A stretch of DNA of 64,000 nt. Source: Daphnia pulex (taxonomy: Eukaryota > Arthropoda > Branchiopoda > Diplostraca > Daphniidae). Location of the stretch: positions 5,518,001 to 5,582,000 of the forward strand of contig NC_060025.1 of the NCBI RefSeq assembly GCF_021134715.1. Reading direction: 5' to 3'. The stretch's first letter is position 1. Every line of letters starts with the position of its first letter. The notes beneath the pieces were generated by a model. It was not told the origin of the DNA, made no database searches, and saw only the letters and a program-made list of their open reading frames with translations. Both the position numbers and the translations under genes were made by a program. Positions 22,668 through 34,947 of the stretch are shown here, piece after piece.

Positions 22668-24487
22668 CAATTTTGTCCGTCGGAGATCACCCTCTGATTC
22701 ATCGGATGGATCAACAACATTTTTCTTAGTCGGTTTGACTTTTTGATCCACGATGGATTGTGAGAACAGAGGACTCTGCACAGGCTCCTTTTTATTTTTT
22801 CCGGTCATGAATGGTGTATCAGTTTTTCTTCTTCTTCGGAAAGAGTCGTGAATTCCGCTTGCTTGGTACTCATCTATCATTTTAAATATGTAAAAAAAAA
22901 ATAGAAAAGATGATAAATTAAAACACAAACCTTTCATTTACTTTTTTTTCGATTTTTTGTATCATTATTCCGAGCACTTTTCTTTTTCCCCAGTCCAGAT
23001 CCGGCTTTCTTTTTTTCTTTTTTCATCATTCTAGTTCCATTGGGTTTCTTTTTTTAATTAGCAGGCACTTTCAGCACATAACCAATCGACATCATAGCAG
23101 CTTTGATATGTGAGCATGTCGTTGTGGAGGAACAAGTGTAGAACTGGCAGTTTTTCCCAATCCAGAAGAAAAGAGGTGCGTTTTTCCCGCTAAGGGAAGT
23201 AACGCAAAAACACTTCTGTTCCGGGACAAGGGTAATATTGTGGTTTAGTATAATTAGTTTTGCACTCTCATTTACGTTTGCACTCGGGGTTTATGGTTTA
23301 AGAAATCTCCTAGAAGTTTTATCAATCTAAAAAATAATTAAAGATCATTTCTAATTTCTAATTTGCTCTGATAAAAAATTATACAATTATACCAGCAATA
23401 CATCTTGAGATCGGATTTGGTTCGTATCCAATTCGTGCTGGTCCTCATCATTCGGGGTTGAGTTTTTCTTCACGACTTATATCTTATAAATGACGAAACT
23501 CTTCCCACAGCAACCATCTTTCGCCGATCCCATACCGAGCTCTTCTTATTCTCAACACTTGGTGACGTACAAATTCAGAACTTCCCAAAATGATGTCACC
23601 TTCACTATAGTTTCTTGGCTTCACAAAACGACTTTTTACGAGAGCATTAAACGATTCTGCTCTATTGGTCGATGGAAATTCACGCCATATTTCTGAAGAG
23701 ACCACACACCCATGTTATTAATAGCTGGTTCTATGTTGGTTTTAAAATACTTTGAGAAATCCTAAACAGAAATATTTCTTAGTTATACGCCATCCATGTA
23801 TACAATATAAAGAAATTTTTGTCCCAACCACATAGCAAATTTGCCTTTCACATTAAGATTCAGGTTTGAAATGGAAATTAGAGCAGACCAGTTGCTTATC
23901 GAAAAGGTGCGAAGAACAGCGCGAAATTCAACGTAGCTGATCTGATTGATCAGCTGATAAAACTGATCAATCCTTAACCACCTTTAAAGAGGATTTTCTG
24001 GTAACACCAAGACTACGTAATTTCAGCTTAATATTCTTCCATGTGTGGATATTGCATCTTGAACAAGGAATGTTCGGAAATACCTATTATAGAATAAGAA
24101 TAATATTCCATTAAACTAAACACATTATTTTCCATTAAGAATTGGTATATATTTTCTAGAGCGTTCACAATTGCTGCCTCATCATCCGAACAAAATAATA
24201 CGTTCTTCGCTGATTTAAAATCAGGTGCCTCTTCGTTCACCATAATTAAAAAATACTCGTGTGAAGCCTGTAACTTATTCAAATGAATGAAACACGCTAG
24301 TCCAGCTATCGACTTGTTTCCAACTCATAAAAATCCGTGACTCTGAATCTAATCCAAGTTACATAGTAATACCCAATATCGAAGGTTGTGTCGATTTCCA
24401 CTATTATGGCCGGCAGATCATTTCGATTCAAAAGTTTTTTAAACTCGTGAGCCATTTTTAGATGGCTCCTCTCCTTACATATGAACA

Positions 24488-25090
24488 TGTAAGGAGAGGA
24501 TTCCTTACAGAGAATACAACGATGTTGAGTACGAAGGAGCTACTTGTATTTACGTGTGTCGGTCAAGAGGGAGTATAGCAGAGAGAGTCACATGAAGAAA
24601 TTTACAGTTTATATAGTGGCGGTTAATTAGAGGATAAATGATCCCGCTGGAACGTGTTATTGGTTGAGATGAACCAGCGGGCTGGTTGAGCTGGACCTGC
24701 GAGCTGGTTGAGCTGGACCAGTATCTTGATCCCGCTTGCCAAGTCAGCGTGCAGCGTCGGCATGTTGGCTGGATGGCGTGCCGATGTGACGTCTCGGGTG
24801 TGACTACGCTGCTGATGTTGACTTCAGGGCTGTGACGTCGACGGTTGTGGTTGCCATCGCTATAGGGGGGGGGGGGGCTAATAGGCTCCGTGGGGAAATT
24901 CGGCTATGCGGGGCAAGTGAGCTCTGCGAGGCAAGTGGATCCGCGGGGCATTATCAGCAAAATATTCATGGATAATAAATATTAGGATTATTATATCTAT
25001 TTAAACAAATTCTCATTAGCACGCCCTCGCGTGACAGTAGCTACCAACAATATTTATTTTTAAAAAAGACGTTTAGCTTACCAAACTGTA
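24488..25090. mobile_element. insertion of unknown type in the MULE gene
   Basis: The MULE reading stops near 24488 and resumes near 25090. The inserted DNA is GC-rich in the middle, has three copies of a ~20-base gagctggttgagctggacc motif (24660-24722) and 13 Gs at 24865-24877, and no ORF. It starts TGTAAGGAG and one possible end is CTACCAACA (25049), which would suit a solo LTR, but the bases outside do not form a clear duplication. Confidence 0.35.
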
Positions 25091-26032
25091 AACAAGCTAT
25101 GTAAAGATGTGGAAATATTTCATATTTTCTGAGGAAGTTTGGGTCGATTCAAACTTCGTAGGCATTATACTGGGCATCATGACTAATAGATGTTCTTTCA
25201 CGGGCAAATCTTTGGCAATTTCTCAATTGCTCTATGTCGCGAGATGCATCAAAAGCTTGAATTTTCATTGCTATGGATGTAGCATCCATAATATCCCCGT
25301 GAACTTTTTAAGGGGGTTCGTTTGGCCTCGCTTTCGTAGTCTCTAACACAGATGGTGCCGTTCAAAAATACGGCTTGTCTGTTTTTTCTTTACGGGTTGA
25401 ATTCCCGTGAAAATAGTTTTTGTTCACCGCCTTTTCGTCACCATCATAAATAACAAGCACTTGATTTGGGTAATCCTCGTGCATGTAGCCACGTTTGTTG
25501 AATTCACTCGTAAACGCCTCGGTCTCCTCTCCTTGATTAATCCGTAATTTGAAATAAAACTTGAAAAAGAGTTTTCCATTGTGAAGGGTTATCATTTTTT
25601 TCTTCCCTGATCCTTGGCGCCACAAGTATTCGTCCGTTCGCCAGTCATTGAAATATTTGGGATCGGCCCATTTCACAATAAATTTAGAACCTAGTAAATT
25701 CGAGCTAGACACGTAAAATCAATGTCCAAATAAAATTATATGCGGAACGCCGTGTTATGCATGAAACACAATTATGTTATCAATGAAAATGGTAAAAAAA
25801 TTACGTGAAAACCGTTATAGTGAGGTACTTGTGTAGGATCAGAAACGTGATTAACGGGAACAATGAACAACCGCAAACCCCCCCCAAAAAACATAAATCG
25901 AAATCACAAATTTGTCTTATCATTAGAAAAAAGCCGAAAAGAGACCAGCAGAGCAAGAGAACACAATTTTTGAAAAAAACGTGACTCCCGTGACTCCGTC
26001 GCAGACGCCTAATGCAGTGCGATTTCATCAAA

Positions 26033-26530
26033 TTAAATTAGCGACCTTTTTCGTTTCTTACAAATCATCCGCTTATTCGTATTCTTCCGTTCATTTACGT
26101 GCGGAAAGCGATTTGCGATTAGTGGACGGGAGACAAAATTACATTTAAAAAATATTGTCTGTTTTGGAAGGTAAGCCTCCTTCGGCCTTTTCTTTGTGTC
26201 CTCAATTTCATACCTTAGTATTGAGATATTATCAACTAGCAAAACTTCTTTGCTGCACTTACTGTGTTCAGCCATGATGAACAAACCGAATAATGGGCCA
26301 AGACATAAAGAATACAACAACTCTACACATGTCATAGTTGAAAATTGACTAAATACTTTCCGTTTGTTGCAAGTTTTTCAAAATCTGAACAATTTTACCC
26401 ACTCTCTCCCCCCTCCTCCGTGTGAAAGATCGCAATGCTAGTTTCTCAACTGTCTCATCAGTAATGAATTTTAATCCCTTTGCGACATCTGCGGGTAAGT
26501 TGGCTAGTTGCGTCGCAAAACACTTGTTAC
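26033..26530 (-). other. two open segments of unknown origin
   Basis: 26352-26530 is open (ATQLANLPADVAKGLKF ... VQILKNLQQTES) and ends in a stop at 26352; 26033-26335 is open with a start at 26275 (MAEHSKCSKEVLLVDN) and a KKRKRS tail. Both look amphipathic and protein-like, neither is recognised. The second could be an N-terminal exon of the MULE gene that starts at 25712. Confidence 0.25.
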
Positions 26531-27324
26531 TTTAAAACACTTATCCCTGAGGTATATTTATATACGAAGGTCCTTAACAATATAGGGTGTGGGGTATAGG
26601 GGGTAGGGTAGTAGTAGCTAGTAGTGAAATTCAGAGGGTTTAATGTCCATTTAGTTATCCTTTATACGTTTCTTCCCTGAATGACCAATCGTCACCAAAT
26701 TTTGTACATAATTCTGTCAAAATTTGATACATGTCGTAACGGGGTTTCATTTGTTTTCATTACTGTTTTAAAAATTTAATTTGCGTACTTGTTACCTAGC
26801 TGGTTGCCGAATCCTAGGCAGTGAATTCGCTTTTGTTTGCTTAACCTTCCAACTGTCAGTGCAGTGAGTGCTCAGCAGTGTTAACAAAAAGAAAAAAAGT
26901 TTGAATCTTTCCTAGCAAGACAAGTTTTGATGATATTATATTGATATTTTGATGATATTTGATTTGATTTTTATTGTTCTTGTTCGATTTCGTCTTTATT
27001 GTTCTTATTATTGTCTCTTTTTGTTAACTGTTTTTAATAAATGATGATCTTGATTTTAATAAATTTTTTGATCAAGTAAAATTTCTATTCCCCTTTTTTT
27101 TAACAGTTAGTCATCAACCAAGAAGTTGAGGAACATTTTAAAAATGTTTGATCATACTCATTTTTAAGCTCTGGGTCATCTCTCTCTTCTTCCCTTGTCC
27201 TCTCCACAGTCATCAAGATCTTTTAGCGGTCGTGAAGAGTTACCACCGATCTTCCACATCCATTTACCTCCGAAAATTTTTTAAGTGTAATTTTTCAAAA
27301 GTTACAAATTTAAATTTCTTAAAT

Positions 27325-27396
27325 GGGTTGATTGAGATTCGAACACCGAACCATACCAGTGGCAGCACGGGTTGCTAACCATTAGACCAAAATTGA
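27325..27396 (-). pseudogene. degenerate tRNA-like sequence
   Basis: Minus strand shows an A-box-like TGGTCTAATGGTTAGCA and a B-box GTGTTCGAATC at the right spacing, with CTGCCAC between them. The acceptor ends do not pair, so it is a relic or a tRNA-derived SINE head. Confidence 0.5.
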
Positions 27397-27699
27397 CATA
27401 AGATTTAAGGGAAAGCGTGGTCAGGTTGGTGTGTACACCAAACAATGTAACGAAAGACGAAGTAAAGCTATGGTAATATCGCTAGCGACGCAACCATCGG
27501 TATCGATTTTGGAACCGGTCGTAAAACACTTAGGTTATATGCCTGAATTAAGATTTTTTCAGCGGTGGTTTAATCTAACTGCTATAAGAGCACATCCATT
27601 TCTTTATAGTTAATATGTAACTAATAATTTTTCCAATTCCAAGTTACTATAGTAATAAATGTTGCTAAAACTTAATCTAAACATGAAGCGCGACGTGGG

Positions 27700-27729
27700 G
27701 TGGCGGGGCGAAGCCTCCGCCACACCTAA
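27700..27729 (+). other. hairpin followed by CTAA, Helitron-like 3' end
   Basis: GTGGCGG (27700-27706) pairs with CCGCCAC (27717-27723) around ggcgaagcct, followed by accTAA, i.e. a CTRR tetramer 2 bases after the stem. Helitron 3' ends have a GC-rich hairpin shortly before CTRR. The base after CTAA is G, not the usual T, and no helicase is seen. Confidence 0.3.
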
Positions 27730-28999
27730 GTCGCACCACTCATAATATTAACAGATTATTAGTCAATTAGTTATAAAGAATTAATTATGAAAGAGAATAA
27801 AGGGAAACAGAATTTTCCAAACGTTAAAGTATGTATTAATCTACCATAACCTTTATTTTCTGTCTCTTTAACGTTTAAAAAAATTACCGAAGGATATTAC
27901 CGAAGGAATCTTGTTACCAACCAAATAGTGTTCATGGGAGGGCCACCTGCTTGGATCGATTTTTTTATATTTCTTAGGTAGACACCGATTTAAAGTAAAA
28001 AAAAAATATTACAGCCACCTTGCAAAATTTATTTTAAGTTCACGATACACGGAAATTTACACGAAATACCGGTGCCAAGGGCTAAAACATAGAAATAAAT
28101 CGTGAAATATTGGGAGTTGGCTCCCCCCATTTGGGGGCGGAGTTAGGCTTTCCACAACGTTTTTTCCACGAATCAACGGTGCACGTTCCACGGACAAGAA
28201 ATACCAGGATACTCTCAAATGGACAATGGTTCTCCCGACAGCAGCAACGTTTTGCAAAACACCAAAATATTGGTTGATGCTGCGAGGTTCTTCAATGCGG
28301 TGGATCTCTCTTGTGAAATTGTATGAAACGATCCAGCAACGATCTTTGACGGGAACAGTGCATTGAAACTGAGATTAAATCCCCTGCTTTATTCAATCTG
28401 AAATTTAAAAAAAAGGATACTATAAAATCAAATAAATAAATGAATCACACAAATCAAATATATAAATACCCATATCTATAGTCATCGACGAAAATACAAT
28501 TTTTCCAGAAATATGAGGACGAAAATTGCACGGCGAACAATTGTTGTTGTGTCATGTTCTAGAATGAAAGGCGAAATGGTGATGGGACTCAGGACGAGTA
28601 TCACCTTTTTATAGTCTACCGTGTTCTCACACCCTTTTTCTACCCGCCACCGACTCACCAAGGGTATGGGGGTTGAAAAGGAAAAATGAAATAATATGTA
28701 TATACAAGACAGGAATGACATAGTTTCTAGGTATATTTTTTCATCGGATGTGGTCAAGGCCACTCAATCTAAATAATTTAATACTCCTAACACATTAAGT
28801 TCATACATATAGCTAGAAAAGAGTTTACTCAACCACACCTCGTAAAATAACCTGAGTTTTCCCTATCCCAATATTACTCGCATCAAGGTCAAATAGAGAT
28901 GGAGCAAGGTTCAGTCGATAGAAAAATATCTGCTTAAGTTAGTATTTTACAGGTATTTCATTCTTCATCATGTTTCGTGCTGATCTCGGCCGAAAACCT

Positions 29000-29420
29000 T
29001 TAAACTCAAGAACGCGCAAGTATTATTACATTTATCGAATGTGGAAGAACAGTTTCTTTCATTAATGAGCGTTTGGGAACATCATGTAGTACCGTATCTT
29101 TATGCAACAACGTCGCAAACACGTTATCACGAAACTGGTGAAATAATAAGGCGAAGGGGTTTCAGTAGACCAAAAAAATTGACACCAGTGGATGAAGAAA
29201 AATTTTTTCAGGTGGTCGCTGCCAAACAATCACAACAGCGCAAGAAATCGCAGGCAAGTTTAATGTTACAATATCGAATTAAATATAATTAAAATGATTT
29301 AAATGTCGTAGATGTCGGCAATGTTGATGTGTCAACAAACACAATCATAAGTGTTCTTTAAAAAAAGAATATTCATCCCAGGCGTGCTGCGCGTAAATTA
29401 TTTTTAGAACTTAGAGACTA
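29000..29420 (+). pseudogene. Tc1/mariner transposase, N-terminal half only
   Basis: Open pieces give QERASIITFIECGRTVSFI, ERLGTSCSTVS, YHETGEIIRRRGFSRPKKLT, then TAQEIAGKFNV and NIHPRRAARKLFLEL. This is the order of the paired-like double helix-turn-helix and GRPKK linker of Tc1 transposases. At least four frame changes. The DDE half is missing; the P-element starts right after. Confidence 0.75.
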
Positions 29421-29424
29421 ACTC

Positions 29425-32400
29425 CATGAAGGAGGAAAGGAGGAGGCGCTACTCGCATAAGGCCCTGCAAAGAAAAGTGACGCTATGCTGTTATTGCCGT
29501 TGGCAGTAAATTAGTTCTCAATTTCTCACTAGGTGCGGAAGGGTAGCCTTACATGTTGAAATTTAGATGTCGGTTGCCATCGTTACGAAAGTTTAGTCTG
29601 CTATCAGCCAAAAACAGAAAGCATTTCAAACGTGAAAACGTCTTGTTGTGTTTTAGGATGTAGAACAGGATATAAGCCGACCAAAAAATATCCCAATCCT
29701 TTAAAACATTGTGTTTTTACCTTCCCTAAAGACGTGGAATTGAGGGCAAAATGGATTGCTGCTGTTGGGCGATCACATTGGAATCCAACTTGCAGAAGTG
29801 TAGTTTGTGCACGACATTTTCTTTCCAGTGACTGTCGCGAAGATAACAGAATTATTGCAGATGAATCAGTGAATTTATTTGACAGTTTTCGTAAACGTCT
29901 TTTGCCAACAGCCATCCCATCTGTAAACCTTACACCACAAGAAGGTATAAGTTGTTCATCGATAATTGTTTGTATACATCTAACTTTTTTCTAGAGCTGT
30001 TAATTATTAGTTCTAATTCTCTATCTTTTGCTATATGTAAGAGAGTCAACCAAGGTTACCAACAATTAGGAAAAGAAAAATGTTAGAGGATTCTGTTATC
30101 TGTTCAGCTACATCAATGCCTGTGAAAAGAAAAACATATGAAAGCAACAAATGCCATCTCATAATGCCAGACAGACAAACATCGCAACCAGTAGCAACTT
30201 TAACTCCATCTCTCTCTTTGGCAAAGGGGATTGACTACTGTGTTAATGAAATTGGCCACAGAAACGTAAACTATGACGAACAACAAGTTGTAAATTCACC
30301 TACCGGGCTACCATATTTGAGGCTTATAATTCTCAGACAGGAACAAGGTAACGGTTATCTTTAGTAAATAATGTTACATCGGGTTTTAAATAACAAAAAA
30401 AAATTTTAGTTGTGAAATGGAGACCAACGACACACAAGAAGAATCAATCTGCGTCGAAACCGAAAACCTGCCTACAAACTGCCCCAGGGTCGATGACCCT
30501 GAAATTTTCCCACCGACAGAGGTGTGGACCGAACTCAAGCTAGGAGTATGTAACAGACCTGATCACAGATTACATTTAGTGGAAGCAATAGTTGTTGATG
30601 GATGTCCTACGGTTATCAAGTCAGCCACCATCGATTTTCTTCAAGCTACGGTTACAAAATACATGCTAGGCAAATTATGCGACCAAGCTAATACTGGAAT
30701 AGCCAATCCCCAAACATTTTCAACTATCGCCGAAGCAAACAAAATGTTGCGAGATTTTGCAACACAAGATAGGTGTGTTGGAATCAGCGATCCTGCATTC
30801 AAAGATGTAGTCCGCGTTGCAACTGCTTCACATCTACATGAGCCTGAGGACGATACAAAAATTTGGAGAGCTAAAAAGTAAGACACCTTGCTACACATTT
30901 TCTTTTCTGCTTAATTTTAAAACATTTTAATCTTCAATTCAATTTTCACTTGCTTGCGGCGACAGATAGCGCCATATGTGTTGAATGCAAATTGCTTCTG
31001 CCTGCATTGGTCATGAGCCGCTACCGTGCCACCAAAACAGGAAAAAGTGCTGCGAATAAGGTGATTCACGCATACAAAACTAAAAAAGAACTACAGTATG
31101 CACTTAATCAGGCAACAAGAAAAATTAAAGTGCTGGAAAGGTGGAAGAAACGCGCGATTGCACGATTAAAGGTATGGGAAAATAACGTTTATTATCATGG
31201 TGGATTCTATTAATTTACAACTTTTGTTCCGACTTACTAGACCCTGCAGGCAGAGGTATGCAACATTCGCTTAAAACTGGCTTAAGCTGCTAAAACAACC
31301 ACATTACAACACCTCATGAAGAATATGAAGACACCCATGGACCCCAAGGTAAAAACTTATCACGCTCCGTCATGCACTTCACCTGAATAACGATACCTTC
31401 AAGCGTCCACACATCACTTAAGTCTACACCACCCGTTACTCATCAACTACACATATACCATGCTCCCTTAATTACATACCAAAAATGAATTTGTGACGGC
31501 AGGATGCATATTTTTCCTGTTAATCGTCTTTTATGAATCCCTCTACCCTCCACGTATCACATTTTGAACAACTGTCTCCCTGTAGATTGCACACTTCATC
31601 TAAAAACACATTTATTTACACACTTTAGTGATTTAATAACTAAACCCATTCATGCATGTTATATATTTTGTAAGCACTTCGTCCCACTCGACCTACTACA
31701 CTATTATCTATTGTTATTTGCACACAATTATTGTTAGTATTTGGTTTTGATAAACGATTCATATCTGCTCGGTGTATTTCAGGCCAAGTTAACTCTACAA
31801 ACAATTTTAGCCCGGGCACAAGTACAAAGCAAACACGGAATGCACTACGAGGCAGAGTGGTTGCTCGAATGTCTTCTTCTTAGAATCAAAAGTGTTGCGG
31901 CATACGAACATATAAGAAGACTTAAGCTCCTTCCCCTACCTAGCTGTAGCACTTTGCGACGACTTCTTAGCGGTGTTAGTTGCCATTTCGATTTCAACAC
32001 GGCAGCCCTAAAGGCCGTAGAAAAAATTGTGGAAGGGAAATCAGGAAAAGATCTTTCAGTCATCCTCACTTTTGACAAAATAGCCCTTACTCCGCAACCG
32101 AATTTCAACCAAGAATCGCTTGCTATAGACGGTTTTGTGAACCTTAGTATTGATCCCGTTTACAACAGAGATGAAATTGAGCATCATGATGAGGTAGACG
32201 CGTCGCGACCAGAGCCTAATATAAGCGAGACTCCAGTGCTAGCAGATCATGCTCTGGTTTTTATGGTTCGACCGCTACTGAGTAATTGGGTTCAACCGTT
32301 TGGAGTGTTTGCTTCTGCTAGAGCTGCTTCCGGCGATGATTTGCATCGCTTAATTATTGCTGCGATTATACGGCTTGAAGCTCGCGGTGTCCGGGTATTG

Positions 32401-34486
32401 GCAACTGTAAGTGATGGCGCATCTACTAACATGAAATTTTGGAAGCTCACAGGAGCCGGCGTTGAAAAGAAAGGTGATGAAGAAACAGTCACGAATTCAT
32501 TTCCTCACCCCATAAATCCTGATCGAAAAATTCATGCACTCCAAGACCCACCCCATGCATTCAAATGCATGCGGAACCAACTTTACAATCACGAAACAGT
32601 GCAGGTTCGTCAATTGAATATTTAGAGCGATTACATTACTGTATTACATTTTCTTTCAATGAACAGTGTCAAGGGGAATTGATGACTCCCCATCAGCTAA
32701 TAGCTGAGTTATATGATACTGATGCAGTATTTGGTGAAGGAGCGGCCTGTCCAAAGCTGAGAAAGATGCATATAAACCCCACCTCATTTCAGAAAATGAA
32801 TGTCAGCTTAGCTATGCAGGTATCGCTTCAAACAAGTGTTATCCGCAGTATCAGTGTAATATAACATTTATACCTTTTATCAGGTTCTTTCTTCTTCAGT
32901 TGCCAAGGGGCTGGAATACTACCACACTTGTCCTCAAATTGAAGAAGAACCGGGGAAAGTTTGTCAAAAGCAAACCAGTAGAAGAATTACTACAATTACT
33001 GAACGACTGCTTCGACACCATGAATGCCCGTAGGCCACGCGACGGCATTAAAAAGCAGAAATGGAAGGAAAAAAAAGAGGTAAACATTTCTTCATTATTT
33101 TGTTTGATGAAAGCTATATATGTAAGCCTGATGAATGCTGACGTTACGTTCGATGTTAATAGAAGCTGCTCAAATTGGATGAAAACCTACGTGAAACTAC
33201 AGTTTTCATCAAGATGAAGCTCCCAGTTGTTCCTAAGCCGAAAGATCGTACGCAGTCTTTTTATCAAGAGGTGGCACGTCCGGAATTACCTCCACCTTTT
33301 GTCTCTAAAGACACAATAAAGGCTCTACGAATAACTATCAAATCAATAATAGACCTGATTGAGCTCTTATTGGGCCCTTCGTTCAACTTGACCTATGTCC
33401 TCACAGCAAAATTTAATCAAGATTGTTTGGAGGTAAGGTTATATAGTTGTGCAATGGCGCACGTTAATAACTGATTTGATGACAAGGATATATTTCATTT
33501 TTTGGGATCATTCGCTCAGCGGGTGGAGCCCAAAACAAACCAACCGCATCCTCATTCCTCCAACTATTCAGAATGCTCAGCTTATATTACCCGACCAAGA
33601 CCATTCTCCGAGGATGCAACGTCGATGGGGAGGAGAAAATAGAAATGCTGACATCATACATGGATTGGCTGGTCCAGCGATTTAAAGATAACGTGAAAGT
33701 TTGGCTAAATAATCGCTCAAGGACTACATGAAGGACCTTCTGCTAACCAACATGAAGGTAGACCATGATAACAACAGCGATTTTGACGTAGATGTGTCGG
33801 CCAAAAATCAAAATGTCGTATTTCAAATCAGTGGCTATTTGATACATCGTTTTGTTAAAAATGGCAATTATTGCCATGAATGCCACCAAACGATGGAAGT
33901 TAAATTAGAAAATTTACCTGCGGATTTTACGGCTCATTTTCTCACGAAAACAAAAAGCAGGGGGAAATTGAGATACTCTTGCCCGAAACTGTTTGAATTG
34001 TTGAAACGAGTGGAATTTTATGTGTTAGACTTTTGCGCTGTTGGAGATATCATTCATTTCGATTCTTTTCGTGATATTCTCTATACTCTTTGCGTCGATA
34101 AGCTTCCAAAAGTGGGCTGTCCTACTCACTTTTTGAAATTAATGAGCAATATTATTTATGATTTTTTAGTGATTCGTTATAAATACGTAACTAAACAAAT
34201 GAGCGATGATTTGTGCGGAGCGATTCACACCAAAAAACATGCTCATTCAAAACTTTCAAAATTGTAGACCCTCATGTACCTTGTTTATTACTAGTCTAAC
34301 ACCTGAGAGAATAAATTTTTAGTTTGTTTGAACTCGCGCGTTTTATTAGCATCACAATAAAAAGTACATGGAAGGCTACCCTTCCGCAGCTAGTGAAAAA
34401 AAAGGGAATCAATCTTTTGCCAACGGCCATAACAGCATAGCGTCACTTTTCAGCCGAAGTGGGCCCTCCTCCATTCCTCCTTCACG
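29425..34486 (+). mobile_element. P-element superfamily transposon with terminal inverted repeats
   Basis: Left end 29425-29555 and right end 34367-34486 are inverse copies: both carry TGAAGGAGGAA, AAAAGTGACGCTATGCTGTT, GCCGTTGGCA and TGCGGAAGGGTAGCCTT in the same order, with indels between. Terminal borders are approximate; I could not see a clear 8-bp target duplication. The interior encodes a THAP-type transposase in the same orientation. Confidence 0.85.
29632..34267 (+). pseudogene. THAP-domain P-element transposase (THAP9-like)
   Basis: Exon 1 (29632-29943) encodes a full THAP zinc finger: CCVLGC, FTFPKDVELRAKWIAAVG and CARHF, then a GT donor. Exons near 30040-30345, 30417-30880 and 30960-31172 follow, the last a basic coiled-coil. 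The RNase-H-like core is open for 294 residues (31741-32625): LTFDKIAL (first Asp), MVRPLLSNWVQPFGVF, ATVSDGASTN (second Asp), DPPHAFKCMRN. Then AKGLEYYH, FDTMNARRPRDG, LTAKFNQDCLE (33405-33430, probable Glu), and a C-terminal block 33728-34267 (SGYLIHRF, CHEC). Phases at exon 2-3 and near 32960 do not join, so the gene is probably dead though well preserved. It would bind DNA through THAP and cut and paste the element. Confidence 0.85.
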
Positions 34487-34504
34487 CGAACTCTAAGAGG
34501 CTAG

Positions 34505-34575
34505 GCAGAGCTGGTGGTTCCTTTGTCACTAAGCTGACGATTTCATGTCACACTTCAGACTTCACCAATCTGGAA
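34505..34575 (-). repeat. dispersed repeat, inverse copy of 20947-21020
   Basis: Inverse complement of the 20.9-kb copy, starting about 20 bases outside the right P-element end. Same length and spacing of matches. Confidence 0.75.
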
Positions 34576-34932
34576 ATGAGAAATTAGTTAACATTTTGAT
34601 TCCTTGACCCTACCACTAAAACCTAAATACCAAATTGATGAGCTTCCTTTTACCATTTTTGCATTCTTGAATTATATCAACTTTGTTCCTGATGGAAGAT
34701 ATTATCCGGCAACGCTTTTTTTGGTTCGTGGGATGGGAAAAGAGCAGACAATTTTTGATGCCTTATGGCAGTTTTGCTGTAAGAAGGAAGAAGTTTTTTC
34801 TGTCATTGAATAAAGTACCGAAGCTGAATTAAATGCAATTTCATTAACAGGTAGCATAATTTTCATACTATAGAGGTATGAGAAGAAGAGAGAACGTAAT
34901 TTTCAAGTGTTTTCTTGCGAAAGGCAACATAA

Positions 34933-34947
34933 TGGTGCCGAAACCCG
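34933..34947 (+). other. BEL/Pao primer-binding site (tRNA-Phe)
   Basis: TGGTGCCGAAACCCG is complementary to CCA plus the 3' end of a tRNA-Phe; the tRNA-Phe gene at 18509-18581 ends with exactly this complement. The match is 15 bases. The 5' LTR should end a few bases upstream (…AACATAA). Confidence 0.7.

Larger units (their letters stand above)
22468..25712 (-). pseudogene. MULE-type transposase with SWIM zinc finger
   Basis: From 25712: FIVKWADPKYFNDWRTDEYLW (N-terminal domain); SRDIEQLRNCQRFARERTS and DAQYNAYEV (25240-25150); after an inserted block (about 24488-25090), IIVEIDTTFDIGYYYVTWIR (24410-24350, first catalytic Asp); AKNVLFCSDDEAAIVNALEN (24215-24155, second acidic block); WREFPSTNRAESFNALVKS (23685-23630); SWIM finger CFCV ... 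YTCSSTTTCSHIKAAMM (23205-23105). The C-terminal part is Ser/Asp-rich with a 42-bp repeat and ends KKKR at 22468. Frameshifts are present near 25350, 25110 and 22690. The order is that of eukaryotic Mutator-like transposases. Confidence 0.8.
26531..28999. other. AT-rich, no gene recognised
   Basis: Holds only a degenerate tRNA-like stretch (27325) and a terminator-like hairpin (27700). A 60-codon open frame at 27431-27613 has no recognisable motif. Confidence 0.4.

Noticed and set aside
34604..34813. 69-codon open frame (DGRYYPATLFLVRGMGKEQT) as a gene
   Set aside because: Looks protein-like but has no recognised family and lies where the BEL 5' LTR should be; not enough to call.
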